64,000 nucleotides of DNA, from assembly GCA_026929865.2 (NCBI GenBank), contig CM049408.1, positions 22,372,501-22,436,500 on the forward strand, written 5' to 3'. Each line of letters begins with the position of its first letter. Position 1 is the stretch's first letter. The notes beneath the pieces were generated by a model that had not been told where the DNA came from, ran no database searches, and worked only from the letters and a program-made list of their open reading frames with translations. Positions 1-12,696 of this stretch are shown piece after piece. Origin of the DNA: Hyperoplus lanceolatus (Eukaryota; Chordata; Actinopteri; Uranoscopiformes; Ammodytidae). The position numbers were made by a program, and so were the translations under genes.

Positions 1-869
1 CATCCTTGTGGTTTCCATGGTGACGGTTCGCTGCTGGATCCTCGCCGTGAGACGGACATGCACACAAGACACCAAACCAGATGAGAGCATATCCCTCAAC
101 TGGTTATTATAGAGCCCAGAAAATCCTCACAATGGTCTCTTCTTTTTTCTTTTTTTTTATTTCTCCTCTCTTCTGGTGTCTCTCCAAGAAATCAGACACA
201 TTTCCACTGTCTCCACAGAGTTAAAGCAAGGCTACAATTTTCGATAAAAATCTTTCCAGTCATCCTTTTCCTCCCTTAATTTTAAGTGGATTAAATTTAA
301 AAAATCATACATGGGGTTTGGCATGGTCGGTCACATAGTGCAGAACCATAAGAAATAATCGAGAAAGGTCTTGATAGGTTGTCAGAAGGACCCTTCAAAA
401 ACCTTCCAGAAGTGTCACACCTGTTGCTTTACAGGCACTAGCATAACATTTAAAAACATTTATTTTGGACCTTTTTTTGAATGAAAGGATGATATATGAG
501 TATCATGTTCTAACTAAGGACCATAACAGCTTGTCTCTTTCAATATTTCCTTGCGGATGTTTTTTTTTCATTATTAATATTTTTTATATTCAGGAAGCCT
601 GTTTATTCGCTTAAACCCAGCTGTTGGGAATCGAGCATTGTAGCATTTAAATTTGGAAAGTTTATTCAGAATTCCAATGAGGGCCGGATGGAAAAATAGC
701 CTCTCCCTTCCCATCCCATCCACACAGTTATTTAGCCTATTCTGGAAGCAGCATGAAACATGTCTTAAGCACTGAGGACAGGTAGGATTTTGCTGATTTT
801 GACTTATTTTACAGGAGCAACAGTTTGCTTGGCCTTCTACCATCTCTCTTTTTCTTTCCTTTCTCTCTC
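1..869. other. non-coding, no feature recognised
   Basis: A/T-rich sequence with short poly-T runs. I see no exon with family similarity and no clear repeat boundary. The right edge is a C/T-rich tract that becomes the flank of the hAT-like element. Confidence 0.5.
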
Positions 870-932
870 CAGGGTTCGACATAACGTATAGCCCGATGGC
901 CCGGGGCCAGTAAAATCATATGCAGGGCAAGT

Positions 933-946
933 TGATTGGCCAATCA
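933..946. promoter_or_regulatory. double CCAAT palindrome (possible NF-Y site)
   Basis: TGATTGGCCAATCA is a perfect 14 bp palindrome giving an ATTGG/CCAAT core on each strand. It lies about 110 bases before a TATAAAATA (1050-1058) inside the hAT-like element. Promoter function is inference. Confidence 0.35.
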
Positions 947-1076
947 CAGTTCAGTATCTATTTGTAGACTACATCATGGTTCATTGAAATGCGCGTTGAG
1001 AGTCGTAATGAAAGCAGTGTTTATTTAAGACTCAATATAATAAACCTAATATAAAATATATTTTTTTATGAAAGGC

Positions 1077-1134
1077 CAGTGGACAACCGATGCGTGGGCG
1101 TTTTGCAGTGGACAACCGATGCGTGGGCGTTTTG
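1077..1134 (+). repeat. perfect 29 bp tandem duplication carrying two EGR-type motifs
   Basis: Positions 1077-1105 and 1106-1134 are identical. Each copy contains GCGTGGGCG (1092-1100 and 1121-1129), the consensus bound by EGR1/Zif268. A TATAAAATA at 1050-1058 precedes them and a GC-rich, CpG-containing stretch follows to about 1660, with a possible splice donor CCAAG|GTAATA at 1335. The block sits inside the hAT-like element, so it may be the element's own promoter or a captured host promoter. It could also be unrelated to ppp2r3a. Confidence 0.6.
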
Positions 1135-2240
1135 ACAGGCGGAGCAACAAGCGGGTGCACTCTCGCTCCGTTGGCAGAGCTGCCTACCGTCCGCCTGCGA
1201 GTCGACAAATTAATCGACTTGCTTTGCCCCTTTTCTTTCTTCCCACAGCAGAGGTTGAGGTGCAGAAAATTAGTTCTGCGCTTTTCCTTTATCTGCCGAC
1301 GTAATGTTGCAGTATTTGCATCCAAGCCCCAAGGTAATACAAATGAGAGGCGTTATTTAACCGCTGTGAATGCGTCTCCGGTGATTGTGTCGGTTGTAGA
1401 CAGAAACCAACGGAGGGACTTCGCTCACTGGACAGTTCCTATAGTCGCGCAGTTTGGCACTGTGTTTTCAGGCTCGAGACATTCAATCAGACCGCGGAAG
1501 TCTTTCCCATTGAAATCGCTAACGGGGAGAATATCCCCGGTTATTATTTTAGCCACAAACCACAGTTCATCTGCGCGGCGGCTCACTCGCTGGCGAGATC
1601 ACACGGTGAAACGCTGTTGTGATCGGACGAAGGCATTGTGTGTTTCTAAGGTGATTTAACGTCATAGTCTTAGACGAGCGTTTAACTTATGCTGTATATT
1701 TTGCACTGCATTGTTTTTTTATCAATAGTTTGAAAAAATGGTCCCACACCGGACTCTTATGTGAAGCTGACACTTCATGGAGAAGTGACACTCCTGCAGC
1801 GCGCTCACGACCAGACGTGAACTCACATACACGGTGAAATCTCCCATTAAAAAAAAACCGGCATAACCCACTGATTTTCGGATTTCTATTCTATTTTTAA
1901 AGTCAACTTGAGCGCAAGTGGAAAACCGGTCATTCGGTCGACACATTCACATCCCTAATGCATATAGAGAAAGTAATAAAAACAGCCTACACCACAAAGA
2001 CTGATCAGACCTTCATCTTATTATTTTTTTTAGGTTTGAACATGACTTCTGCAGGTGAACTATTCATTAAACCGTCCAAATTCAAGAATAAAAACAATCA
2101 TCAAACTACTGGACTTTAAAATACTGGCCGACCCCTTCAACATACTTTCAGTTGTAGGCTTCAAATTCAATATGTTTGCCTGGTTTTATATTATGTGTAT
2201 GAGCAATATCAACATTTCATATAATTAACTAAAATAAAAA

Positions 2241-2303
2241 TAACCAAATCTAAAGGGAATATCTATAATGTTACAATATAGATATTCCCTTTAGATCTGG
2301 TTA
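2241..2303. repeat. strong hairpin: 27 bp arms, 9 nt loop
   Basis: Arms 2241-2267 and 2277-2303 are reverse complements with one mismatch. The inner part is AAAGGGAATATCTATA opposite TATAGATATTCCCTTT. The loop is ATGTTACAA. It lies near the right end of the hAT-like element. It could be a miRNA-like foldback, the remnant of a nested palindromic element or a cruciform-forming site; there is no direct evidence for any of these. Confidence 0.65.
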
Positions 2304-2464
2304 TCTTTCTTTATTTTTCTAATACAGGTATTATAATTATTGACACTAAATTATGAAGAAAAAAAGAGTGTGTGCAGGGCCAGTGAAAATATACAAGGGG
2401 CCAGTAAAACTCGGATCCACTGGCCCGGCGGGCCAGTAGGAAAAAAAAGTTATGTTGAACCCTG

Positions 2465-2588
2465 CTCTCTCTCTATCTCACCTTCATCTTTTCTTCTGAT
2501 CTGTTCAGACAACGCTGACTTCTCATCTCTCCAGGTACAAGTGCCCTCAGGGTGAACACCAGAGATATTAGAGTTACTGAACTGAATG

Positions 2589-2627
<39 letters not shown>

Positions 2628-5095
2628 TAGTTTGATATCACTGGCATTCTTTCATCAGTGAGGCGATTCTCCTGCTATGTGTTTGAACTGCCGTGAATCA
2701 AAGACAGCTTGTTGTACAGCTGCAGCTGTGGCCACATCACCTGCATGCCGAATCTACCGGGTTCATTCTTTCTCTCTATCTCTATCTCGCTCTCTCTTTC
2801 TCTATCCCTTCTTTTCCCTCTTTCAATATAAATAGTTTTTGCTATCTTTGTAGCTTCCTGTACTTTGTTTAATTGTTTAATTGACATCTTCAAAGGGTGC
2901 ATGGAAGCTAAACCGCAGCATGTCATCTGTCCAATATTCTAGTTACAGTTTTATTGAACAAATGAGAGTTTTTCTACGTTTCTTTTTGTGCTCATAAACA
3001 CAGGGTTTGCTTGCTGAGTCCTGCGAGATATGGATACGTACAAATGGATTTTAAAAGATTGCTAGTTTGGAAGATACCGCTTGATTTATTGATCTCAAAA
3101 GTTAGCTTCAGGTGAACTTTACCAATCAGCTTTTACACAGAAACAGGCCTGTTGATCTTTTCCTTCATCACCCATGTCAATTTTTTAGAAGAAAGAATCC
3201 CATAGAACGAGCCTTAACTGCCAACCATTAACTTTCGATTTTGGAGAAAAGTCTGTGCTCCCTTCTTGATTCTGATACTAAAGCTTATTCTTTTCCTCAC
3301 ACATTTTGTGAAAGTTTTGTGAAAAAAATTGTCTAGTATTTCCTTTGGCACTAAAAACTCAACTGTCTGATGTCCCTGAAGTAATGTAACTCAAAGTGGA
3401 ACACTGAACTTTAGAGAAAGAAGCAATAAATGTAGGTTGGTTAAGACACACAGGCCATTAACTGATATGCTTTAGGGTCAGTTCCTGTACCGAGCCTGTA
3501 AATTGCGTCGGTGAATACATTTTTGTGATTGTGAATATTTTCTAAAATTCCTATCTTTTTAAAAAGGAATAAAGCCTGCAAAATCTCTCGGAGCTTAGCA
3601 ACAGGAGTGTCAGTGTCTTCTTTTTGATTGTAAGTGGAAAAAATGAAAATATGCTATGAAAGATAATTTGCTCTTGCATTGGCTCGATTCCTTTTTCTGT
3701 TATGTAAGTCTTTTGTATTTACTAATTATTTTCCCAACACAAACATAAAGACATTTAGTTTTTTCCCTTCAATAATAAAGATCCTAATATTAGAAAGGCA
3801 TGCATCTTGATTTCTTAAGATATTTTATGTTTATTGTCTCCCCATTAACTATGTCCTGCCACACAAACACAAATATTTGATCATGACATGGCTCTCTCTC
3901 CTTACAACTCTCCATGAGAATTGACTAAAAAATAGATTGTAAAGTTATGTTTACAAGTCACAGTGAGTGTAAACTGCTACAGGGGTAAAATGATCTACAA
4001 TTAGAATAATAATACAATGCAATGTTCCGGCTTTCCCCAGTCTTTACTTTTTTGATTGCATCTCGATTAGAGAGACCGAGTTTTGAAGCATTTCATCTCA
4101 GAAACCTAGAGACAGGGCTAGCTAACAACACGTTGATGTGGCCCCTGTGTGTGTGTAATTACACTGTCATTTCTTCACGCTAACGTTGTGATTAAGCAGC
4201 AGTGATTTACTGGCTTTTTTTTATTTGTAACAAAAACATTGTATAGAGTTTCACAATGAAAAAAACAAACACAATAATCCAAGTGACTGGCTGTGTGGGC
4301 CACACACTCATGGGAACCAACCAGAGGGGCTTGTTGGTTTTCCGGGTCCTCAGGGACCGCCGGCCCCTGTGTTTGTTGTTATTGTTGATAAACGCACTCC
4401 CACAGTCCTGGGGCCAAAACACACAGCACACACTCGTGCACACACATCAAAGAAGCCTCCCTGCTCACAAATAGATAGATACATCGTAAACGATCAGCTA
4501 TTTTTGATGGTGAGCACGTTTTATTGACTTGTATTTATGTAACTTTCAGGATACCAAAATAAATCACTTTTTTTTAATGCCCGCTCACTCAGACACACGC
4601 CTCACATGCTTTAACTAATGCCCATGTTCACACGCTCCAAGGATCAGATACTGTATCTAGGACTACACCCATACGCCTATACAAGCACCCAACACACATT
4701 AAAGCTGAAGTTCAGAGGCGTGGATCGCAGCCAAAAAACACACAACAGAGTGAAGCCTCTTCCCCCTACTCCGTCATCTCTCCGTCACAGGGAATATTTT
4801 GGTCCTTTGTTGTTTACTCCATTGCTCATTTCCTTGATACCTCTTCTCCCTTCCTTCTTCCCTCTTTAAAATAAATCAGTCTGAACCTTATCATTAAACA
4901 GCTATGGAAATGATCATACACTGTACACCAACCATTTTTAGCTTGGGACTACTTATGTCTATATTTTAGAGGGAAAAAAATATCCACGTATTCACAAGCA
5001 AAAACATTTTAAAAAAAGGAGAACTACTGGTGATTATATGCCTCTGCGAGGCAACAGTGAATGTACAGTGGTGGTAGGCTATGCTCTAACGAAGA
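2465..5095. other. non-coding stretch
   Basis: Holds a (TG)18 run at 2591-2626 and a CT-rich patch at about 2766-2820. The remainder is A/T-rich unique-looking DNA. No exon or mobile element could be supported. Confidence 0.5.
2591..2626. repeat. (TG)n microsatellite
   Basis: 36 bp uninterrupted TG run. Confidence 0.95.
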
Positions 5096-5337
5096 CCCCT
5101 TCAGACCCGATTTTTTTCTGCTGGGCAAAAAAAAATTGTTTAGACTGATTCTGACTCCTCTCTAACATAACATTAAAGTGGATGTTTTTTGGCTCAAACT
5201 CATGACATGGTTTTGATTGATTAATTAGGATCCAATCAGTAACCAACAGTGCTGTGATCATCCAATTAAAGAGTACTTTTTGGTTTAAGGACAGAAATAT
5301 GTCATGTCCATTCTAATGGACGCAGGGTCTGAAGGGG
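5096..5337. mobile_element. possible small inverted-repeat element (MITE-like)
   Basis: CCCCTTCAGACCC at 5096-5108 is exactly the reverse complement of GGGTCTGAAGGGG at 5325-5337, bracketing 242 bp. The interior is A/T-rich and non-coding. No target duplication is clear. Confidence 0.4.
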
Positions 5338-5380
5338 GTTGCTCCTAAGAAGCTACTATACGGTGCAGGGTCAGTGCGAC

Positions 5381-5560
5381 CTGACAACATCATGTAAGTC
5401 TCAGTAACCTTTGACCCCCAAACTCTATTGAGTTCATCTTGGAGTCAGAGTCAACATGTGTGCACACTTTGAAGAAAAGCCCTCAAAGCCTTCCTGTAGT
5501 CACAGTGACCTTAACCTTTGACCTCCACATCAGTTTATCCTTTAAATCAATCAGGCAGGA
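5381..5560. repeat. probable old interspersed repeat remnant
   Basis: AACCTTTGACC followed by pyrimidines occurs twice (about 5407 and 5514), separated by text such as TGAGTTCATCTTGGAGTC and TTTGAAGAAAAGCCCTCAA. I recall this wording from dispersed repeats in fish genomes; the class is unknown. The resemblance is from memory only. Confidence 0.35.
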
Positions 5561-5942
5561 AAGTCTTTATTAAATAGATGTAATTTGGTTAAGCACAAAT
5601 ATGATTTTCTTCCCCTTTTCCTATCCTGTTAATCATATTTTGATTCCCTCCCTTTTAGATTGGTCTGTACTAATTTATACTGCATGACAAAAACATCATT
5701 CATTTGTAATAACAAGAGATATGGGGATCATGTGGCTTTTCCCTATGGATATAAAGGAACAAAGGAGGATGTGAGAGAATAGTAGTTCACTGTTTAAGAC
5801 ACGGCCCTCAGGCAAAGCAAGCTGTGAGGAGAGAGTGACTGTGACAGTGAGGGAAGGTATCTAAGGTATCCATCGTTGTGACTGAATCAGAGGAATGCAG
5901 GCTACTCTAACCCTCTAGGTGGCAGGACTTTATATATATATA

Positions 5943-6514
5943 CAGTATCTCACAAAAGTGAGTACACCCCTCACATTTCTTCAAATATTTCATTATATCT
6001 TGTCATGGGACAACACTGAAGAAATGACACTTTGATACAATGTAAAGTAGTCAGTGTACAGCTTGTATAACAGTGTAAATTTACTGTCCCCTCAAAATAA
6101 CTCGAAACACAGCCATTAATGGTTAAAGTGCTGGCAACAAAAGTGAGTACACCCCTAAGTGAAAATGTCCAAATTGGGCCCAAAGTGTTAATATTTTGTG
6201 TGGCCACCATTATTTTCCAGCTCTGCCTTAACCCTCTTGGTCATGGAGTTCACCAGAGCGTCACAGGTTGCCACTGGAATCCTCTTCCACTCATTCATGA
6301 GGACATCAAGGAGCTGGTGGATATTAGAGATCTTATGCTCCTCCACCTTCGGTTTGAGGATGCCCCAAAGATGCTCAATAGGGTTTAAGTCTGGAAACAT
6401 GCTTGGCCAGTCCATCACCTGTACTCTCAGCTTTTTTAGCAAGGCAGTGGTCGGGCAGTATTGCAACATGATAACGACCCCAAACACACCTCCAAGATCA
6501 CCACTGCCTTGCTA
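5943..6514 (-). mobile_element. Tc1-like transposon remnant with rearranged transposase
   Basis: After a TA-rich target the element starts CAGTATCTCACAAAAGTGAG, a fish Tc1 end, with a second AAAAGTGAGTACACCCCT at about 6139. The minus strand (about 6188-6450) encodes the transposase C-terminus, including the block PDLNPIEHLWGILKP that holds the last acidic residue of the DDE catalytic triad. The upstream half of the gene and the second terminal repeat are missing. At 6452-6514 the sequence flips orientation (see the inverted repeat at 6437-6514). The element is immobile by itself. Confidence 0.85.
6437..6514. repeat. inverted repeat created by internal inversion in the Tc1 remnant
   Basis: TAGCAAGGCAGTGGT (6437-6451) faces ACCACTGCCTTGCTA (6500-6514). 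Between them the next transposase stretch (Asn-Asp-Pro-Lys-His-Thr region) reads on the + strand, whereas the rest of the transposase is on the minus strand. This indicates an inversion or inverted duplication during or after transposition. Confidence 0.7.
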
Positions 6515-6810
6515 TATATATATATTTATTGCCCTCCGTGTGCCCTCCCCTCCCTCCCATGCATGCAACACACACCTACTACATTGTATCAATCACGCAC
6601 CAAAGCACTGTCTGACTGTTTTTCTCTTTAAGTCGTGTTGAAATGGCGAGTCTGGTCTGTTATTCTTCCGCCAGTCTCCGGAAAAATCTCAAATCCATAT
6701 TTTCGTCGCGATGAAAAGAGATGATGATAGATTGCAAATTAAAAGGAGCTCAAACAAGAAGCCCTTGTCCAAACAGACAGCTCCGTTTGAGCTGAAGAGA
6801 TTGCAAATGT

Positions 6811-6837
6811 TTACTCTCTCTCTCTCTTGCTCTCTCG

Positions 6838-6876
<39 letters not shown>
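6811..6876. repeat. (CT)n-rich microsatellite
   Basis: CT dinucleotide run with a few interruptions in the first half and a clean run from about 6839. Confidence 0.9.
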
Positions 6877-6881
<5 letters not shown>

Positions 6882-7465
6882 CGTGGACCTCTTGGCGGCT
6901 TTGTTAGGCATTTTTAGTTTGTGTTTTTATGAGCATGAGAACTTGTGTGGATTGGAGTAATAACTATAGAGTAAAACAAGTTTTTTTTTTCTTTCCCCTC
7001 CGAATGTCAAACTCTCTATCTCTCTTCCTTTCCTCTCTATGCCTCATAGCATGATGATGATGGACCTTATCAATCCCTCTCTTTTAAATCAGACAATCTC
7101 CTCTGCTTAAAACCAAACGTCTTAATCCCCAATTTGCAGCCTGGGACAAATGACTGATGCTTTTGAAGTGCGGGAGTATTTCCCATACGAAAAGATACAG
7201 ACTCTGGCATTAGTTTGACACAAAGGCCCCCACGGCTCTTGTTGAATAGAGTCATAGAATCATCATAACAAGTGTCTCTGTCTCTGTGACTTTATAATGA
7301 GGCTTTTCGGGAAGCTGCTCTTTAGCTGTAGGACTGAGAAGGGTTAGGATGGGGCGAGGATCGGAGGAAACTTTCCCAGAGGTTTAGTACTGACTCCATC
7401 CTGACTTCAAAGGACCAAACCTACGCTATATATCGTCACTGTTGCTGCAGGAGCCAAATCCTGAG

Positions 7466-7640
<175 letters not shown>

Positions 7641-8479
7641 AGTGCATTTCTTGTAGGGGAATTACACCAACTTATACAATTGAATCAGTAGCTATGGCTG
7701 ATTAGTTTCATGAATCAGGTACATTGAGTATGTGGTGCTTGTGTCATCTGATGCTTATGAGTTGGTTAGGAGATGGAAAAATGGAAAAATAACTTTACCC
7801 AATAAGAAGGGGCTGAAGACATTCTTATTCATTCTGACTGACATTTTTATTTTTTTATTTTTTGTCCTCCTTCGGAAAGAAGTAAAATCCTTGACTGTGA
7901 AGTGTATGCATCTTTGCAGACATTCAAAATGGGATTCAAAATTAATCCGTCCATGAATATTTTTTTGCAAAGTATGCACACACTCTTTTCAGCCCTGTAT
8001 TGGATGAGCTTGTGTGGGTGTAATTCTTATTTATTTTTTCGTGTGGGAGTAACAGGACTCCACCTTCCACCAAACTGTGCATGTGTGGGCGTTGGTCGGG
8101 GTGCCTCTGTCACAGAGATGCATCTTGCATTGCAGCAGCGTCCGTGTGTGAGTTTGCGTACGTGAGTGTAACGGCAAACAGATGTGAGACAAGGACATGG
8201 AAGACTTGGCAGTGTACCGACATGATGACTGTGTGTCTGCCCTCCCCGTCTGTCTGCCAGCAAAAGCTCAGCAGCAAAGACTGACTGGAAACATTTGGAA
8301 ATCGCGTTGCTTCCCTGCCTGCCTCATGTTGTATGGAAACTCACACATTTTACATTTATAGTTTTTACCGGCAACTCGTGGTTAGAACTTGAAAAGGCAC
8401 TCACTCACTCACTCCACTCTCTCACATGCCAACTTGACATATAGCATGTATTGCCTTCTCAACTTTTATGGGAGTACGT

Positions 8480-8593
<114 letters not shown>

Positions 8594-8723
8594 GCTATTT
8601 GAAGTACGAGCCAATGACACATCCAGCAGTATACGTCATGCCGTCATAGCAAATGCATGAGGGAATTTCTGCAGATGGAGACTTGACTTGGATTTTGTTG
8701 GAGAGCTGTGTGTGCTACTTTTA

Positions 8724-8768
8724 AGTGTGTGTGTGTGCGTGTGCGTGCGTGCGTGCGTGCGTGTGTGA
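8724..8768. repeat. (TG)n/(CGTG)n compound microsatellite
   Basis: TG run passing into GCGT units and back to TG. Confidence 0.9.
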
Positions 8769-9666
8769 GAGATGTTTGTGTTGCACCGCTCCAGATAAGG
8801 CAGCTTAAGCAGCAGTTGGCCTTCCACTGACCTGCCTCAGACACACAGGCACTGTACTGCAAAGCAAAGCATCTCATTCTTTATATTGACTCCGAGTTGT
8901 GATGATGATATCCAGTCCATACTTTCTGTTCAGGTTCCCCCCAGCTCTCCTTCTTTAGCTTTTGTGAGTATATTATTAATAATCAGCTACACACTAACAG
9001 TACATAATGGTGAGAGTAGAGGTAGAATTTTTTGATTAATTTTTGAATGTATTGATTGATTAAGGTCATCATAATAGCAATGATATAGCCTAAAAGTAGT
9101 TTTTCTGCCTTATAGGCGATTGATGCTGTAATTCTTTAAGGAGCTTGAGCAATTTCTTACTGTCACTGTACCTACCTATCACAACTACTTACTTTTCGAG
9201 CTACCGGGTTGTACAGAAATTCAAATGTCAGCCAAGTGGGGTGGTTCTGCCAAAAAGTAACATATTAATCTAAGCTCAAGGTTTTTTTCACGCTGCAGTG
9301 CAAATGGTTTTGTATCTGCAAAAATCCTGACTGTATAATATAAATGGTGCTATTTAACAAAATGAACTCTCCTCCTTCCAAGCTTTGGTTTTGGTGACTC
9401 CAAACGGTCACTGAGAGCGATGATCCAGTAATAGTCTCTAATTTGACATCACTGTTGGACAGTGTGTGTGTGTGTGTGTGTGAGACTTGCCAGGCTATTG
9501 GTCAGTGTGTTAGTGTGATAAAGTGTGACAGTATTCAGTGTGATGGTCCAGGCTAGCAGCCAGTTAGAGCCTTAGTAACAGCACAGCGTTTCCCACTACC
9601 GCCTTTGAACTGCTCCTATGCTGCTGCTATAATGAGGGAATGTTCTGTTCTAAGCCTAACCCAAGG

Positions 9667-9836
<170 letters not shown>

Positions 9837-9952
9837 CATGGTGAGTCATACCCTGCTGTGGCCATTGTCTGTGTACTTTTGACATGTTGGCCTGAAACCA
9901 GAGGTCTTGTTGTTTTCCTTAGCCTCCAGGTGAAACAAACCATTAGGAGAGA

Positions 9953-10003
9953 GTGTGTGTGTCTGTGCGTGCGTGCGTGCGTGTGTGTGTGTGTGTGTGT
10001 GTA
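9953..10003. repeat. (TG)n/(CGTG)n compound microsatellite
   Basis: Interrupted TG with four GCGT units in the middle. Confidence 0.9.
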
Positions 10004-10132
10004 TGTTTCCTATAGGGTATAACCTTCCTTAAAAATATATATAGCCTCAAATGAGATCACCATATTCGTCCCACTATGACAGCAATGGCCGTCAAGGCTG
10101 AACTGCTGGTCAAAAGGTTTGGTGTGTGTATT

Positions 10133-10134
<2 letters not shown>

Positions 10135-10169
<35 letters not shown>
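10135..10169. repeat. (TG)n microsatellite
   Basis: Short uninterrupted run. Confidence 0.92.
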
Positions 10170-10172
<3 letters not shown>

Positions 10173-10293
10173 TGTGTATGATGACAGCAGAGACAGAACG
10201 CCCCACCAATTAAGTGCTGTTTTGACATAATTGAAGTCTTAATAAGCCATACCCGAGTCTGCTCATGTATCAGATCTTTGCCATTGTGCTGCC

Positions 10294-10298
<5 letters not shown>

Positions 10299-10346
<48 letters not shown>
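10299..10346. repeat. (CA)n microsatellite
   Basis: 48 bp uninterrupted run, opposite in sense to the TG run 130 bp upstream. Confidence 0.95.
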
Positions 10347-10349
<3 letters not shown>

Positions 10350-11552
10350 ATACAGCCTGCAGCTATATTTGGAAGCCAGAAAAAACACTCTTTATTTCCT
10401 TCACATAGAATCTTTGTCAATACCAAACCCAGATTCCCAACCTGGTTATACAAACAAGCTCTTTTTATTGTGTGGTATTAAGTTGGCTTTCTTTTCTTTT
10501 TATGCAGTCACGAGCGTTTAACTTGTGTTGTATTCTGCTTTCATATCCTCTTTAGTTCACACTGTCTTCATTATGGCTGCCCTCCCCCTCTCTCCTTCTC
10601 TTTCACCTGTTGCTTATTGATTGAAACCAGAGCGTCCTCACCTTCTCATTAAGGCAGTGGCAGTATAAATGCTAATGTTCCTTTATTTTTTCTTCATCTT
10701 TGATTTACAATGTACTCCTTTTCGTCACCTGGGTTGGGTTTCACATTCTGTAAAGACCTCCCTAACTTAATATCTAGCCATTGATTTTACTACATTTAAA
10801 CCATTGAAACCATTAGACCTTAATAACTTAGCTGCTAATATTTTGTAAATGTAGTTATTGCATTGATTTATCTATCTACATACACATACTGGAAGAAGGG
10901 AAACAGCCAATCATGTTAATTAGGCCTAATGTTAAGGTATTACCTTACCAATGCTAAAGTGAGTTAGTGTGATGTTTTTAATTTGATTTATGTTATACCA
11001 AATCATCCCAAATGATATATATATATTATTATGAATGCATTTTTTATACAGTACATGACACTTGCTCGGATATGTGTGTAAATTCATGTATGTTATGTCC
11101 AGACCTGCCATACTTGCGCACTGTGCAAAAGGGCTGCTTTTCATTAAGACAGTCTAGACCTAAACCTTATAGCGGCAGCACCACACAGCCCACAGGCTCA
11201 GCTCAGCCCACATCCCAGCCGGTGCCTGTATAGCAGCACTTGGCATACACTGAGGGTTTATGGGTAAGTGAATGCAACAGCCTGCTGCTGGTGTGCGTTG
11301 TAGATGTCTCAATCAGATGAATACAAATTTCTATTACAAATAAATGGAGAAACTGTGTCAGTATTTGTCTGAGGTGTTGATTAAGAAATGAAAGATGAAA
11401 GAGAGGGAGAATGCTGGAGGGGGATGACAATAGGAGAACAATTTGTTTGGTTTTGTCCTTCAGGTACTAGAAGGTAAAATGAAAGGCAAGGTTTTGGGGC
11501 TGGTCTCATGGTGAGAAGTAGAAGGTGCAAGCATGGCCCCGTCTCTGTGGAT

Positions 11553-11554
<2 letters not shown>

Positions 11555-11623
<69 letters not shown>
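11555..11623. repeat. (TG)n microsatellite
   Basis: 69 bp uninterrupted run. Confidence 0.95.
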
Positions 11624-11628
<5 letters not shown>

Positions 11629-12627
11629 ACGCACTTTAAAGACAGTGAGACTCTCAGACATGTGCACAGCATGTGAGAAGAAAAGGCAGCCGGACATTTG
11701 ACCGTGAGCAGCACACCGCGGGGTCACAAACACACACAGCCCAAGAATAGACTCTAAACATGGGGAAGAAAATAACACAGTAACAGAGGATGTGGCATGC
11801 ACATGTCAGACAGAGCAAAAAGAGAGAGAATAAGAGAGAGATGGATGTATGTGTGTGTTTGTGCTAGCATACATTTTTATGTAGGGTTAACTACGCTCAC
11901 AAATGAGCCAATCCGGTTACTTTTAAAAAGAGGTGCTTTCATCACTAGCTGTAATGAATCCCATAAAAGGGTTTATTATCAATTCAATCTTTTATGTTGC
12001 TCCCTACCAACTTTCACACTTCAGTAGAGGTTGTGTAGTGCCACAACTAGTTTAATAGAAGGGGGGAAGAGAGGAGGGTTGAGGGAGAGGTGACGGGAGT
12101 CCAGTTTTATAGACATGTTTGCATGGCAGGTTGTAAATACCCCGCTAACAGTCTTAAAGTGACAGCTGCTCCCACAGATTTTTCATATATAGCGGCTACT
12201 GCTAAAAACTTTACTGTAAAATACAGTGTTTTCAAAGAGACCAGAGGACTTTGGGTAAATGAAATAAATGATAAAAGAAGTGGGGATTCAAAACTATGGT
12301 TCAGTGAAGACTTGAAACTAGAGCCAGAAACCGAGTCCGGGTGCTTGAAGTGAATGGAATCCGCTTAATACCAGGGATGAATTAGATAACTGTTGGAGGC
12401 CCATTTCTACCCTACTTTCCATACCAACCTCCTACATCATGGAAAACCTGATTAGAGGGTTGGTTAGAGGGCCCAGTGGTCAGCAAGAAATCAGTAGCGT
12501 GAAGCGAGTAGAAATGCAAGTCTCAACCACGTTAACCAACTTCTGCACAGAATACAGTAGGCACAAATGGTCAAAAATGGTGATGACCGAAGTGCGAGAA
12601 AGGCTGCACTCCAAACTTCCTGATGAA

Positions 12628-12629
<2 letters not shown>

Positions 12630-12693
<64 letters not shown>
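12630..12693. repeat. (TG)n microsatellite
   Basis: 64 bp uninterrupted run. Confidence 0.95.

Positions 12694-12696
<3 letters not shown>

Larger units (their letters stand above)
870..2464. mobile_element. hAT-like non-autonomous DNA transposon, about 1.6 kb
   Basis: The left end at 870 reads CAGGGTTCGACATAAC and the right end at 2464, read on the opposite strand, CAGGGTTCAACATAAC: a 16 bp terminal inverted repeat with one mismatch. CAGGG-type ends are typical of hAT elements. Just inside each end is a near-palindrome of the GGCCC...GGGCC type (left 896-911, right ACTGGCCCG-G-CGGGCCAGT at 2419-2437). Both flanks are CT repeats, so an 8 bp target duplication cannot be judged. No transposase frame is visible. 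The interior contains a GC-rich block (about 1077-1660) and a strong hairpin (2241-2303). Confidence 0.72.

Noticed and set aside
1090..1659. 189-codon open frame in the GC-rich block of the hAT-like element
   Set aside because: No family resemblance, starts in a tandem duplication, and stop codons are expected to be rare in CpG-rich DNA. Treated as chance.
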